64,000 nt of DNA, taken from contig NZ_CP040297.1 in assembly GCF_013393945.1 (NCBI RefSeq), positions 5,980,809-6,044,808 on the forward strand, given 5' to 3'. A program made the translations under genes and the position numbers. Under the pieces are notes generated by a model. That model saw only the letters and a program-made list of their open reading frames with translations, was not told where the DNA came from and ran no database searches. Shown piece after piece: positions 52,233-61,364 of this stretch; positions within the stretch are counted from its first letter, which is position 1, and the number at the start of each line of letters is the position of its first letter. This stretch comes from Nostoc sp. TCL26-01 (GTDB taxonomy: Bacteria > Cyanobacteriota > Cyanobacteriia > Cyanobacteriales > Nostocaceae).

Positions 52233-53729
52233 ATGAATATTGTGTTGGAACGGCAATCAAGCAAACCGATTTATTTGCAAATCCGCGATCGCATCCGTCA
52301 TTTGATCAAATCAGGCGCACTCAAAGCAGGCGATCGCCTGCCCTCTATCCGCGCCTTAGCTGAGAGTTTACAAGTTAATAAACTGACAATTATTGAAGCC
52401 TATAACGTATTAGAAGCAGATGGAATTATTTCTGCTCGTCAAGGTTCAGGGTATTTTGTGAGTAGTGTTTGTCCTACTTGTACCAACTTGAAATCAACAT
52501 TTGCTCCAGTGCAAAATGTCTTGATTTTAGAATCATTAAGTCAATGTCCTTCTTTTGATACTTATGCACCGTTAATTCATGTGCAAACACAGCCAGGAAT
52601 CATTAATTTTGGTTATGGATATCCGCCACCGCCCAAAGATATCAACCACATTGCTAGACGCGCTTTAAAGCAAGAAGAAGGAGATATTTTCTTTCCCTAT
52701 GAGTTGCCTCAAGGACAAGAGAACCTCTGTAGACAAATTGCCCAGATACTCGTACAGCAGGGATTAGAAGTTTTTCCTGAAAATTTAATCATTACTAATG
52801 GTTCTCAACAAGGTTTGTCATTAGCAATGAGTTATTATGTCCAACCAGGGGATTGGGTGATTGTCGAATCACCGACTTATTACGGTGTAATTTCTATTCT
52901 AGAAAACTTAGGAGCCAGAATTATTGGGATTCCCATGACTGCTGAAGGGATAAATCTCAATTTATTAGAGCAATATTTAGATAGCCACAGACCAAAATTA
53001 ATTTATACTATTACTACCTTTCATAATCCTACAGGCTTAACTACAACTCAAGCTCATCGGCAACAATTACTGGCATTAGCAGAGAAATACGAATGTCCAA
53101 TTTTGGAAGATAATGCTTATGAAGGTTTAAATTTTGAACCTGTGCCAGCACCAATTAAAGCTTTAGATAAACATGATTTAGTAACCTATTTAGGAACTTT
53201 TTCTAAAACATTATTTCCGGGATTACGTGTAGGTTATATGGTAGTCACAGGTAAACATTATTCTGCCATTCTCGAACGTAAGTTTCTCCATGACTTTCAC
53301 ACATCTGGTATTTCTCAAGCAATAGTGAGCGAGTATCTAGCATCAGGACATTATCGTCGTCATTTGCACCGACTGCGCACAGATAATTTGCAAAGTCGGA
53401 ATACTATGTTGAAAGCTTTAGCCGATTATTTCCCAGAAGAAGCACGATGGACAGTCCCTAAAGGTGGTTTGTTTCTGTGGGTGCAATTACCGGATGATGT
53501 GCCAATTCAAACACTACGGAATGAAGCTTTAGCGCAAAATGTTTTTCTGGCTTGTTGTTCAACATTCTTCCCAGATAAGCAAGGTTATCCAGCAATGCGT
53601 TTAACTTTTCGTTTACCGCCAGCCGAGATAGAGTCAGGAATTGCGATTGTTGGCAAGTTGCTGAAAAAACATATTCGTAGACAAGTCAAGCAGATATCTA
53701 ATGAGCGATCGCTTATTCATTATATTTAG
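52233..53729 (+). CDS. MocR-family transcriptional regulator (GntR-HTH plus aminotransferase fold)
   Basis: 498 residues from ATG 52233 (MNIVLERQSS). GntR-type winged helix (about 8-76: YLQIRDRIRHLIKSGALKAGDRLPSIRALAESLQV) then a fold type-I aminotransferase domain with the PLP Lys in YLGTFSKTLFPGLRVGY and substrate-side motifs ITNGSQQGL and TTFHNPTGLT. Members such as PdxR and GabR use PLP as ligand. The inverted repeat upstream (52104-52163) is the probable auto-regulatory operator. PLP synthesis gene pdxA is 3 kb away but not adjacent. Confidence 0.88.
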   Translation: MNIVLERQSSKPIYLQIRDRIRHLIKSGALKAGDRLPSIRALAESLQVNKLTIIEAYNVLEADGIISARQGSGYFVSSVCPTCTNLKSTFAPVQNVLILESLSQCPSFDTYAPLIHVQTQPGIINFGYGYPPPPKDINHIARRALKQEEGDIFFPYELPQGQENLCRQIAQILVQQGLEVFPENLIITNGSQQGLSLAMSYYVQPGDWVIVESPTYYGVISILENLGARIIGIPMTAEGINLNLLEQYLDSHRPKLIYTITTFHNPTGLTTTQAHRQQLLALAEKYECPILEDNAYEGLNFEPVPAPIKALDKHDLVTYLGTFSKTLFPGLRVGYMVVTGKHYSAILERKFLHDFHTSGISQAIVSEYLASGHYRRHLHRLRTDNLQSRNTMLKALADYFPEEARWTVPKGGLFLWVQLPDDVPIQTLRNEALAQNVFLACCSTFFPDKQGYPAMRLTFRLPPAEIESGIAIVGKLLKKHIRRQVKQISNERSLIHYI

Positions 53730-53797
53730 GACAGTTGCTATGAGAACACTGCGATAGACATTTGGTAGAAATTAATTCTGCGTTGCCCGAAATCCTT

Positions 53798-53826
53798 GTA
53801 GAGACGTTGCAGTGCAACGTCTCTAC
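53798..53826. terminator. palindrome in convergent spacer
   Basis: GTAGAGACGTTGCA (53798-53811) and TGCAACGTCTCTAC (53813-53826), a perfect 14-bp inverted repeat around one G. Sits between the MocR gene and the end of the pentapeptide gene and touches the latter's stop codon; may serve both genes. It is also a familiar dispersed cyanobacterial palindrome. Confidence 0.65.
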
Positions 53827-54632
53827 TAATCATGTCTAGACGCATCAGGCATGATAGTTCCTTGGAAATTCACACCATTGAGATTCGCATCAGTTAAATC
53901 AGCGCCTCTGAGATTAGCCCCAGCTAAATTAGCACCTCCCAAGTTAACGCCTCTGAGGTTAGCCCATGCTAAATCAGCACCTCTCAAGTCAGTTTCAGCG
54001 AGATTAGCTCGCAACAAGTATGCACCACCCAAGTGGGCTTTGTGGAGATTAGCTTTATAGAAATTAGCTTTGTAGAGATAAGCCTCCATCACATCTGCTT
54101 GGTAGAGATTGGCTTCACTCAAATCAGCCGCAATTAAGTTAGCTGCAACTAGGTTAGCAAAACAAAGGTTAGAGCGCATCAATTTGGCTGCACCTAAATC
54201 AGCATCTCGCAAGTTAGCATTGTTGAAGTCAGTACCAATCAAGTTAGCTTCCGTGAGAGTGCTACCGCGAAGATTTGCTTCACTCAAATCAGCACCAATA
54301 AGATGAGCATGACTTAAATCTGCCTGTGTCAATATAGTTTTGCTCAAGTTTGCCAAACTCAGGTTAGCAGCAGACAAGTTAGCTGCACTTAATTTTGCTT
54401 GCTGGAGGTTTGCACTGCTGAGGTCGGTGCTACTGAGGTTAGCACGCACCAGTACAGCCTGACTTAAATCTACTCGGCTTAAGTTTGCCCCTTGGAGATT
54501 TGCCCCTCTCAGGTTATTTTCTTGTAAATCAGCAGTGCTGAGGTCTGGTGCAATTTGTGGATTTGTTTTTCGCCACTCTACCCATCTCACTGCACCTGCT
54601 TGTAGTAAAGCTAGATGCTCTAGATTTGCCAT
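53826..54632 (-). CDS. pentapeptide-repeat protein
   Basis: 268 residues from ATG 54632, chosen for the AAAGGAGCG ribosome site just upstream. An N-terminal helical head (MANLEHLALLQAGAVRWVEWRK, about 1-30) is followed by about 45 A(D/N)Lxx units (for example ANLRGANLQGANL, ADLSHAHLIGADLSEANL) that should fold as a right-handed beta-helix. No signal peptide. Function is not determined by such repeats. Its start lies 10 bp after the stop of ccmP on the same strand, so it is probably co-transcribed with the carboxysome gene. Confidence 0.9.
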   Translation of the reverse strand: MANLEHLALLQAGAVRWVEWRKTNPQIAPDLSTADLQENNLRGANLQGANLSRVDLSQAVLVRANLSSTDLSSANLQQAKLSAANLSAANLSLANLSKTILTQADLSHAHLIGADLSEANLRGSTLTEANLIGTDFNNANLRDADLGAAKLMRSNLCFANLVAANLIAADLSEANLYQADVMEAYLYKANFYKANLHKAHLGGAYLLRANLAETDLRGADLAWANLRGVNLGGANLAGANLRGADLTDANLNGVNFQGTIMPDASRHD

Positions 54633-54642
54633 TTGCGCTCCT

Positions 54643-55284
54643 TTACTCTTGCCTACCACCGAGGGAATTACTCCGGCCAGCTACACTTTCGATAGCTGTC
54701 CGCGCTCCTGCTGCACCTGCTAGGATATCTCGTTCTTGCCCACCTAAATACAACCGACCGAAACTACCTACAGCTTGAACTTCTAGGATGTTAATGGATG
54801 CTGCTTTCTCGGCTTCATTGGCAGCTAGGGCAGCATAAGCGGCAGGTTCAACTTCTAACACATACAGGGTTTGTCCTGCTAGTAGTAGCTGTCCCCTGCG
54901 GGTACGATTAATCAGTTGTGTTTGGTAAGCATCTATGTTGCGAATGATTTGGCTGGAGACAACACGGGGTTTGAGACATTCCTCTCTTTTTACGCCTAGT
55001 GTCTGCAAGATGGCTTGACCGGCAGCTCGTGTTTCACCTTGAGAGGCAGAATGCACTTCTAATAAACCATATAATCGTTCTACTACCAAGACTCCGGGAC
55101 GGACAGAGGCAGCTTTCAGGGCTACATCGGTAATTTTATTAATTTCGATGCCAGGAGAGATTTCAATCCACAGTGATGTGTCTCCTGGTAATGGTAAGAA
55201 ACCTTGGGCTACTGTTCCTATATATGCTGCGTGTTGTGGTTGCAGGCTGTCGAGAAATACAAAACTGCGTAGTTCGATTCCCAA
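54643..55284 (-). CDS. ccmP: carboxysome shell protein CcmP (tandem BMC)
   Basis: 213 residues, the length of CcmP. Two BMC-like halves: first about 1-105 (GIELRSFVFLDSLQPQHAAYIG, LWIEISPGIEINKITDVALKA), second about 106-213 (SSQIIRNIDAYQTQLINRTRRGQ, AAYAALAANEAEKAASINILEVQAVGSFGRLYLGGQERD). CcmP forms pseudohexameric trimers that stack and can gate metabolite passage across the beta-carboxysome shell (family knowledge). The main ccm operon is not here; satellite locus placement is usual. A pentapeptide-repeat gene follows. Confidence 0.9.
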   Translation of the reverse strand: MGIELRSFVFLDSLQPQHAAYIGTVAQGFLPLPGDTSLWIEISPGIEINKITDVALKAASVRPGVLVVERLYGLLEVHSASQGETRAAGQAILQTLGVKREECLKPRVVSSQIIRNIDAYQTQLINRTRRGQLLLAGQTLYVLEVEPAAYAALAANEAEKAASINILEVQAVGSFGRLYLGGQERDILAGAAGARTAIESVAGRSNSLGGRQE

Positions 55285-55539
55285 GGTAATACTCTCCAGT
55301 CATGAGGGTCTAGTAACATTTCGCAATATATCAATGTAACTTAAAACTACCATAAGGTCAGTACCGCCTTATAGATTTGGTGGGAGTTTTTTGGGATCTG
55401 GGTGTCAGTTGCGCTGGTGAGGCTAAGAGCGATCGCCTCTCTTCCACTGAGTAGAGTATTATTTATTTCAGAGAAGGTAGTAGTCGAAAATCAACGCTGA
55501 ATCTGATCGATTTATTCCCTAAGCTTTTGACAAACTTCC

Positions 55540-57873
55540 ATGAACAAATTATCAGAAAAACTGGTTCTATGCGGGTTTAGTTTTGCTCTCTTGCTACTGG
55601 GTAGTGTAGGATTTATCTCTTACTTAAGTATTCAAAAACTCAATACTGAAAAGCGATGGATCATACACACCTATCAGGTCATAGAAAATATAGATCATTT
55701 AAAAATTAGTTTTGCTAATGTTATCAGAACACACAATAATTATATTTTTACAAGCAGAGCATCAGAACAAGAAGATTATCAGCAGCACAAGCAGGAAATT
55801 TACCACATCCTTCAAAATATCAGAAAGTTAACGATAGATAATGTGCAACAACAAAATAGACTCGCTCATCTAGAACCACTGATTAGCAAAAAATTTTTCT
55901 TCCTTGACAAAGCAATAGATTTATCCAGCCAACAAAAATTAGACAAAGTGACTCAAAGAGTGCTAAGTGAGCAAAATATAGAGCTAAGGGGAAAAATTCA
56001 AACCATCAGTCAAGCAATAGAAGATAGTGAAAAATCTTTATTAGAACAGCGCACAAGAGAAACAGATGCGCTTTTTCAAAGAATTATAATTATGATTGGA
56101 CTGGGCTATAGTGTTAGTTGTTTTCTATTGGTAGGAGTTTATCTACTTCTCCAAAAACAAATCTCGATTAATAAAGCTTTATCTCAAGATACAATCCGGT
56201 TAGAAAAACAAGCAGCTAAAGCAAAAATTGCTGATATTTTAGAAACAGTTACAGATGCTTTCGTTTCTTTAGATAGCAACTGGTGTTATACCTATGTTAA
56301 TCAAAGAGCCGGGCAAATTTTTCATCGTCATCCCGCAGACTTGGTTGGTAAAAACATTTGGCAAGAATTTCCTGAAGGTGTAGGGCAAAAATTTTATCAC
56401 GCTTACCACCAAGCTATGACAGAACAGCGTGTCATTGAGATGGAAGAATATTACCCACCGTGGAATCGCTGGTTTGAAAATCGAATTTATCCTTCTTCAG
56501 AAGGATTGTCAATTTTCTTTCAAGATATTACTCGCCGCAAATTGGCAGAAATCTCTCTAGAAAAGAATGAAAAGCGTTATCGCTCATTGGTAAATGCGAC
56601 TGCTCAAGCTGTTTGGACAACAAATGCTGATGGGTTAGTGGTAGAAGATATGCCATCTTGGCGAGCTTTAACTGGGCAGAGTGAGACAGATATTCAGGGA
56701 TGGGGATGGTTGGAAGCAATTCACCCGGAAGATAGGGAGCGCACGGCACAGATGTGGACTCAAGCAGTCGAGACGAAAAGTATTTATCAAATGGAGCATC
56801 GCATCAGGGTAGCTGATGGTATTTATAGATTTTTCTCCGTGCGTGGGGTTCCGATTTTAGATGATAATAAACACATTCAAGAGTGGGTGGGTATAAGTAC
56901 GGATATTACCGAGCGTAGATTGGCAGAAATAACATTACAACAAACCAAAGCAGAACTAGAAATCAAAGTGCAAGAACGAACCGCAGAATTACAAAACATC
57001 AATCAGGAATTGAATCGCTCTAATCAAGAGCTAGAGCAGTTTGCATATATCGCCTCCCACGATTTACAAGAACCACTCCGGGCTGTGACAGGCTATACCC
57101 AGTTGCTAGCTCAAGAATATGCACAACTATTTGATGGGTCGGCTCAAGAATATTTAACTTATATTGTGGACGGGGCGAAGAGAATGCAGCAATTAATTCA
57201 AGATTTGCTGGTTTATTCTCGTGTAGGGACTCGTAGTCAAGCCTTTACCCTGACTGATTGTCATACGGCACTGGATGAAGCTATGTTTAATTTACAGCTG
57301 GCGATCGCCGAAAGCAATGCTACCATCACCCATGACTCTTTACCACAACTAGTTGCTGACAAAACCCAACTAGTGCAACTATTTCAAAATCTCATCGGTA
57401 ATGCTATCAAATTTCGCCGCCAAGAGCCGTTAACAATTCATATTAGTGCTGTCAGACAAGATGTAGAGAACAAGGGGACAAGGGGACAAGAGGACAAGGA
57501 GACAAGGAGACAACGGGACAACGGGACAACGGGACAAGGAGAGAATACTGATATAAGTTCTTTCTCCCCCCATCCCCCCCTCTCCTCATCTCCCCCTCTC
57601 CTCCTCTCCCCATCCCCCCCTCTCCCCATCCTCCGCACTCAGCACTCCCAATGGCTATTCTCAGTACAAGATAACGGCATTGGCATTAAATCTCAATATT
57701 TAGAACGGATTTTTGAAATTTTTCGGCGGTTGCATACTCGTCGCCAATTTCCTGGTACTGGTATTGGTCTAGCTATTTGTAAAAAAATTGTTGAGCGACA
57801 TGGAGGTACAATTTGGGCAGAATCTCAATTAGGTGTTGGTACAACTTTTTACTTCACTTTCCCAGAGGATTGA
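55540..57873 (+). CDS. CHASE3-PAS-PAS sensor histidine kinase with an STRR-derived insert
   Basis: 777 residues. TM1 about 10-30, CHASE3-type extracytoplasmic region (about 35-175), TM2 about 182-203, PAS1 (about 225-335), PAS2 (about 345-462), coiled coil, then the HisKA region with the phospho-His H507 in YIASHDLQEPLRAVTG, as in phytochrome-type kinases. The ATPase domain (about 600-775) keeps NLIGNAIKF (N box), VQDNGIGI, FEIFRRLHTRRQFPGTGIGLAICKKIVE. Between N box and G1 box about 62 residues (about 642-703) are low-complexity, encoded by heptamer repeats. The response regulator 40 bp downstream is its likely partner. Confidence 0.9.
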   Translation: MNKLSEKLVLCGFSFALLLLGSVGFISYLSIQKLNTEKRWIIHTYQVIENIDHLKISFANVIRTHNNYIFTSRASEQEDYQQHKQEIYHILQNIRKLTIDNVQQQNRLAHLEPLISKKFFFLDKAIDLSSQQKLDKVTQRVLSEQNIELRGKIQTISQAIEDSEKSLLEQRTRETDALFQRIIIMIGLGYSVSCFLLVGVYLLLQKQISINKALSQDTIRLEKQAAKAKIADILETVTDAFVSLDSNWCYTYVNQRAGQIFHRHPADLVGKNIWQEFPEGVGQKFYHAYHQAMTEQRVIEMEEYYPPWNRWFENRIYPSSEGLSIFFQDITRRKLAEISLEKNEKRYRSLVNATAQAVWTTNADGLVVEDMPSWRALTGQSETDIQGWGWLEAIHPEDRERTAQMWTQAVETKSIYQMEHRIRVADGIYRFFSVRGVPILDDNKHIQEWVGISTDITERRLAEITLQQTKAELEIKVQERTAELQNINQELNRSNQELEQFAYIASHDLQEPLRAVTGYTQLLAQEYAQLFDGSAQEYLTYIVDGAKRMQQLIQDLLVYSRVGTRSQAFTLTDCHTALDEAMFNLQLAIAESNATITHDSLPQLVADKTQLVQLFQNLIGNAIKFRRQEPLTIHISAVRQDVENKGTRGQEDKETRRQRDNGTTGQGENTDISSFSPHPPLSSSPPLLLSPSPPLPILRTQHSQWLFSVQDNGIGIKSQYLERIFEIFRRLHTRRQFPGTGIGLAICKKIVERHGGTIWAESQLGVGTTFYFTFPED
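57463..57649 (+). repeat. STRR block inside the kinase coding sequence
   Basis: GGGACAA heptamers (57472-57540) then CTCCCC/CTCCTC-type units (57568-57620) and GCACTCAGCACTCCC. The block is of the type found only in intergenic DNA elsewhere in the window, yet here it lies in frame within the ATPase domain. Purine-rich left half and pyrimidine-rich right half. Confidence 0.9.
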
Positions 57874-57913
57874 TTGTAATGTATAAACTGTATGCCATAC
57901 ATTTAATAACTGT

Positions 57914-58363
57914 ATGATTGACCAGCAAAGATTGCGACCAATAGAAATTCTCTTGGTAGAAGACTCTCCTAGTGATGCTAACTTGACTATTAGAGGATTT
58001 GAAAATGCTAAGATTACCAACCATTTGCATTGGGTAGAAGATGGCGAAACGGCAATGGATTATCTATACCAGCAAGGAGAGTTTGTTAATACTAAAAGAC
58101 CAGATTTAATCTTGCTAGACCTGAATTTGCCGGGGATGGATGGGCGTGAAGTTTTAACTCAAATCAAGTCAGACACAAATTTAAAACTAATTCCTGTAGT
58201 TATACTGACCACATCAAATGACGAGCAAGATGTACTACGATCATATAATCTCAACGCAAATTGCTACGTTACCAAACCTATAGACATTTATCAATTTATT
58301 CAGGTTGTCCATTTAATTAAGGATTTTTGGCTGACAACAGTAACTTTACCATCAGAAACATAA
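57914..58363 (+). CDS. single-domain response regulator (Rcp1-like)
   Basis: 149 residues, receiver only. Acidic pair ED in LLVEDSPSDANL, phospho-acceptor D69 in DLILLDLNLPGMDGREVL, Thr/Ser in ILTTSNDEQDVLRSY, and Lys in CYVTKPIDIYQF. No output domain; like Rcp proteins, it would carry the signal from the phytochrome-type kinase upstream (55540-57873). Start ATG 41 bp after the kinase stop; probably one transcript. Confidence 0.9.
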   Translation: MIDQQRLRPIEILLVEDSPSDANLTIRGFENAKITNHLHWVEDGETAMDYLYQQGEFVNTKRPDLILLDLNLPGMDGREVLTQIKSDTNLKLIPVVILTTSNDEQDVLRSYNLNANCYVTKPIDIYQFIQVVHLIKDFWLTTVTLPSET

Positions 58364-58466
58364 ATTCAGAGTTGGATTTTTCTTTGACAAAGCAGATAAT
58401 GAAAGATTTTTTGAGCAATTGGGAATTAGGTAATTATCTAGCGGATAATTTATATTTATTTATTTT

Positions 58467-59660
58467 ATGGATAAGACAACGATTCACATCTTGTTAGTAG
58501 AAGATAGTCCCACTGATGCTAAGTTACTACGTCAAGTTTTTCTACGTACAGGTGAAGACAAATGGCAGATGAGCCATGTTGAGCTATTATCTGAAGCTAT
58601 CGATATTTGCCAAGCCAGTCCGCAATTATCACCTATAAAAAATGACGCAATTGCAACTATTGAACTACAGAAATTTGATGTTGTTTTGTTAGACCTCCAC
58701 TTACCAGATGCAACTGGGCTCGATACATTAAAAGCATATCGTGCAGCTATACCTGATATCCCAGTTGTGGTATTAACCGGGCTAGATGATGAAGATTTAG
58801 CTTTACAAGCATTAGCCCAAGGGGCGCAAGACTATCTGGTTAAAGACCAAATTACCATGCAAAGGTTAGTCTGTGCCATTCGCTATGCTATTGAACGAGA
58901 AGAAATTTTACATAAACTCAGAGAAAGTGAAGAACGTAGCCGTCAAGCTCTATTGAAAGAACAGGAACTCAATGAGTTGAAGTCAAACTTTGTAGCTATG
59001 GTATCCCATGAATTTAGGACTCCAATGACGACAATTCGTACAGGTTTAGACCTGTTAGAACAGGGTTATGAAACTTTGCCAAAAGAGCGTCGAGCCAAAT
59101 ATTTTGACCGGATATATTATGCTATTAATCAAATGATTCAGCTTTTAGATGAAGTGTTATTTTTAAGTAAATCTGAGGCAGAAAAACTAAATTTTAACCC
59201 TAAGCTTGTGAATTTAGAAACCTTCTGTAATGAATTAGTAGAAATTTTTAAATTTGGCATGGGTAACCAACACAATATTATCTTTAATTCGGTAGGGGAT
59301 ATTACTTTAGCCACAATGGATGAAGATTTAATTAATTGTATCTTAACGAATTTATTATCTAATGCTGTTAAATACTCTCCCCAACAGAGTAATATTTACT
59401 TTGATGTGATTTGCCAGGATGACATAGTAACTTTTCGGATTCAAGACCAAGGCAGAGGTATTCCCCTCAAAGATCAACCAAATTTATTTCAGACTTTCTA
59501 TCGTGCAACTAATGTAGGTAAAATTCAAGGTACGGGCTTAGGACTAAGCATTGTCAAACAATGTGTAGATATTCATCAAGGTCAAATTGATGTCGAAAGT
59601 CAACAAGATGTGGGAACAACAGTAACAGTAACTTTACCTTTACATAGTGTATCTAAATAG
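58467..59660 (+). CDS. receiver-histidine kinase hybrid protein
   Basis: 397 residues. Receiver domain at the N-terminus (about 5-150; phospho-acceptor in FDVVLLDLHLPDATGLD, Lys in DYLVKDQI), then a coiled-coil linker, HisKA with H in MVSHEFRTPMTTIRTG and an ATPase domain (NLLSNAVKYS, FRIQDQGRGIPLKD, GTGLGLSIVKQCV). The layout, receiver first and kinase after, is common in cyanobacterial phosphorelays. No sensory PAS or GAF domain. It follows the Rcp-type regulator by 103 bp, and both may act in one relay with the CHASE3 kinase. Confidence 0.9.
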   Translation: MDKTTIHILLVEDSPTDAKLLRQVFLRTGEDKWQMSHVELLSEAIDICQASPQLSPIKNDAIATIELQKFDVVLLDLHLPDATGLDTLKAYRAAIPDIPVVVLTGLDDEDLALQALAQGAQDYLVKDQITMQRLVCAIRYAIEREEILHKLRESEERSRQALLKEQELNELKSNFVAMVSHEFRTPMTTIRTGLDLLEQGYETLPKERRAKYFDRIYYAINQMIQLLDEVLFLSKSEAEKLNFNPKLVNLETFCNELVEIFKFGMGNQHNIIFNSVGDITLATMDEDLINCILTNLLSNAVKYSPQQSNIYFDVICQDDIVTFRIQDQGRGIPLKDQPNLFQTFYRATNVGKIQGTGLGLSIVKQCVDIHQGQIDVESQQDVGTTVTVTLPLHSVSK

Positions 59661-59672
59661 GGCTTGGAAGTA

Positions 59673-59707
59673 GGTAACAGGTAACAGGTAACAGGTAACA
59701 GGTAACA
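59673..59707. repeat. STRR, five tandem copies of GGTAACA
   Basis: Same heptamer and strand as at 1115-1163, downstream of the receiver-kinase gene. Confidence 0.95.
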
Positions 59708-59885
59708 GTTTTTTCCGATTGAGTCCAATTTTTTAGAACCCAAAAATTTGATTTTTGTTTGCGAAGCCTGCGCTTACGCATACAAAAGTCAGTACACCTT
59801 TATTCTTTCTTCCCAGTCCCCAGTTCCTTACCTCTACAAGTGATTCAGAAATCAAATCGGATTACTATACTACTAAGTGCCGATA

Positions 59886-61364
59886 TTAGTGAATGGGTAA
59901 GGTGATGGTAAATGTACTACCTTGAGTTAAAGATTTGGTCTGTCGGTCAGTGGCTACACGGCTACGGACTGTAACACTACCACCCATACTTTCTACTAGA
60001 GTTTTCACAATTGACAAACCTAAACCTGAACCGCCAGTGGAACTGCTACGAGCTTCATCGAGACGGTAAAATCGTTCAAAAATCCGGGCTTGATGTTGTA
60101 AAGGTATGCCGTAACCTTGATCACAAATTTGGATAATTGCTTCTTGTTCTTGCTGATGTAGTTTTATTGTTATAGGTGTGTCAGCATCTGAATATTTTAC
60201 AGCATTATCGATTAAATTTAATAACACTTGCTTGAGACGATTGTAGTCTGCTTTCGCTTCAACTCGGTTCGTGGTAGACTCAACTGTAATTTGGCGATCG
60301 CTGTACTTTTCTGCCATGCCGACAACTTCTACAATTAAGTCATTCAGAACGCAGATTTCCATCTGAAATTGTAAATAACCGCTATCAGCTCTCGCTAAAT
60401 CTAGTAAATCTTGTAACAAACGAATCGTCCGTTCTGCTTCCGCCGCCGCAGTTTCTAAAGCCTCTTGTTGGGTTGGGGTTAAGTTATTTTGCCGACGCAG
60501 TACACTTTGCAAGTAACCATGTACTATAGTTAATGGTGTGCGTAATTCATGGGAAACGTTACTGACAAATTGTCTCTCTTGCTCCCAAGATTGAAACAGA
60601 CGAGACAACATCATGTTAAAAGTTTGAGCTAATTCTTTAACTTCGCTAGGTGCATTTTCTAAATAAAGTTTAGCTTGTCCTAAATCTGTGATGGAAATAA
60701 CAGATGTCATTTGATTTAACTGGCGCAGAGGTTGGAGTGCTTGCCTGATGTAAAATGCAGCCAATAGAGAAATGGCGACAACAGCTAACACGCTACCAAT
60801 TCCTAAATTACGCACCATTGCCAAAAATGTCGTCTGTTCACGAGTGACATCTTTGACGACAAATAATTTACTTAACCCTCTATCTCGTAATGGTAATACA
60901 CCACTACGAATCACAAAATAACGCTTATCTAATTTTTTGACTTGTGGTTTTTGTGACATTTCACCTAAAGAGATCAACTCTGTGGCTGTCTCATTGGGTA
61001 ATTGCTGCCAATTATTCGATTTGACAATCACTTGATTATTAGGAGTCTTTACCCATAAAAATGTATTGGTAATTGTTAAGTTATTAATTGCCTTTTGCAA
61101 GCCAGTTATTGATGGCATCATGCCACTATAAAGTTGTACATCGCGGGGTAAGCGTTGAGCAATTTCTTCCACATTTTGCTTATGGTTATTAATAAGAAGT
61201 TCCTGCATTTTCCAACTTGTCCAGATAGCAAGAGAACCTAAACTCAAAGCAGAAACCGCAGTCACAGCAATAGTTAACCGTAGGCGTAATGAATAAGGAT
61301 CAATTTTTTGAGAGATTTCCCGAATTTGTTTCACTTTGGTATTTGAGGAACTGCTGTTGGACAA
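59886..61364 (-). CDS. membrane sensor histidine kinase with HAMP domain
   Basis: 492 residues. TM1 about 28-50, an extracytoplasmic sensor region (about 51-185) with no named domain, TM2 about 190-212, HAMP (about 213-265: RQALQPLRQLNQMTSVISITDLG), HisKA (VSHELRTPLTIVHGYL), ATPase (LLNLIDNAVKYSD, ICDQGYGIPLQHQARIFERFYR, GGSGLGLSIVKTLVES). The gene overlaps the end of DUF4079 by 34 bp, so the two are translationally linked, with the DM13 gene upstream. The response regulator is elsewhere. Confidence 0.9.
   Translation of the reverse strand: MSNSSSSNTKVKQIREISQKIDPYSLRLRLTIAVTAVSALSLGSLAIWTSWKMQELLINNHKQNVEEIAQRLPRDVQLYSGMMPSITGLQKAINNLTITNTFLWVKTPNNQVIVKSNNWQQLPNETATELISLGEMSQKPQVKKLDKRYFVIRSGVLPLRDRGLSKLFVVKDVTREQTTFLAMVRNLGIGSVLAVVAISLLAAFYIRQALQPLRQLNQMTSVISITDLGQAKLYLENAPSEVKELAQTFNMMLSRLFQSWEQERQFVSNVSHELRTPLTIVHGYLQSVLRRQNNLTPTQQEALETAAAEAERTIRLLQDLLDLARADSGYLQFQMEICVLNDLIVEVVGMAEKYSDRQITVESTTNRVEAKADYNRLKQVLLNLIDNAVKYSDADTPITIKLHQQEQEAIIQICDQGYGIPLQHQARIFERFYRLDEARSSSTGGSGLGLSIVKTLVESMGGSVTVRSRVATDRQTKSLTQGSTFTITLPIH

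Noticed and set aside
53851..54306. Plus-strand ORFs rich in Lys, Ala and Leu
   Set aside because: Antisense of the pentapeptide repeats, whose codon periodicity keeps the other strand open.
57438..57638. 66-codon minus-strand ORF (Arg/Gly-rich)
   Set aside because: Antisense translation of the STRR block in the kinase gene.
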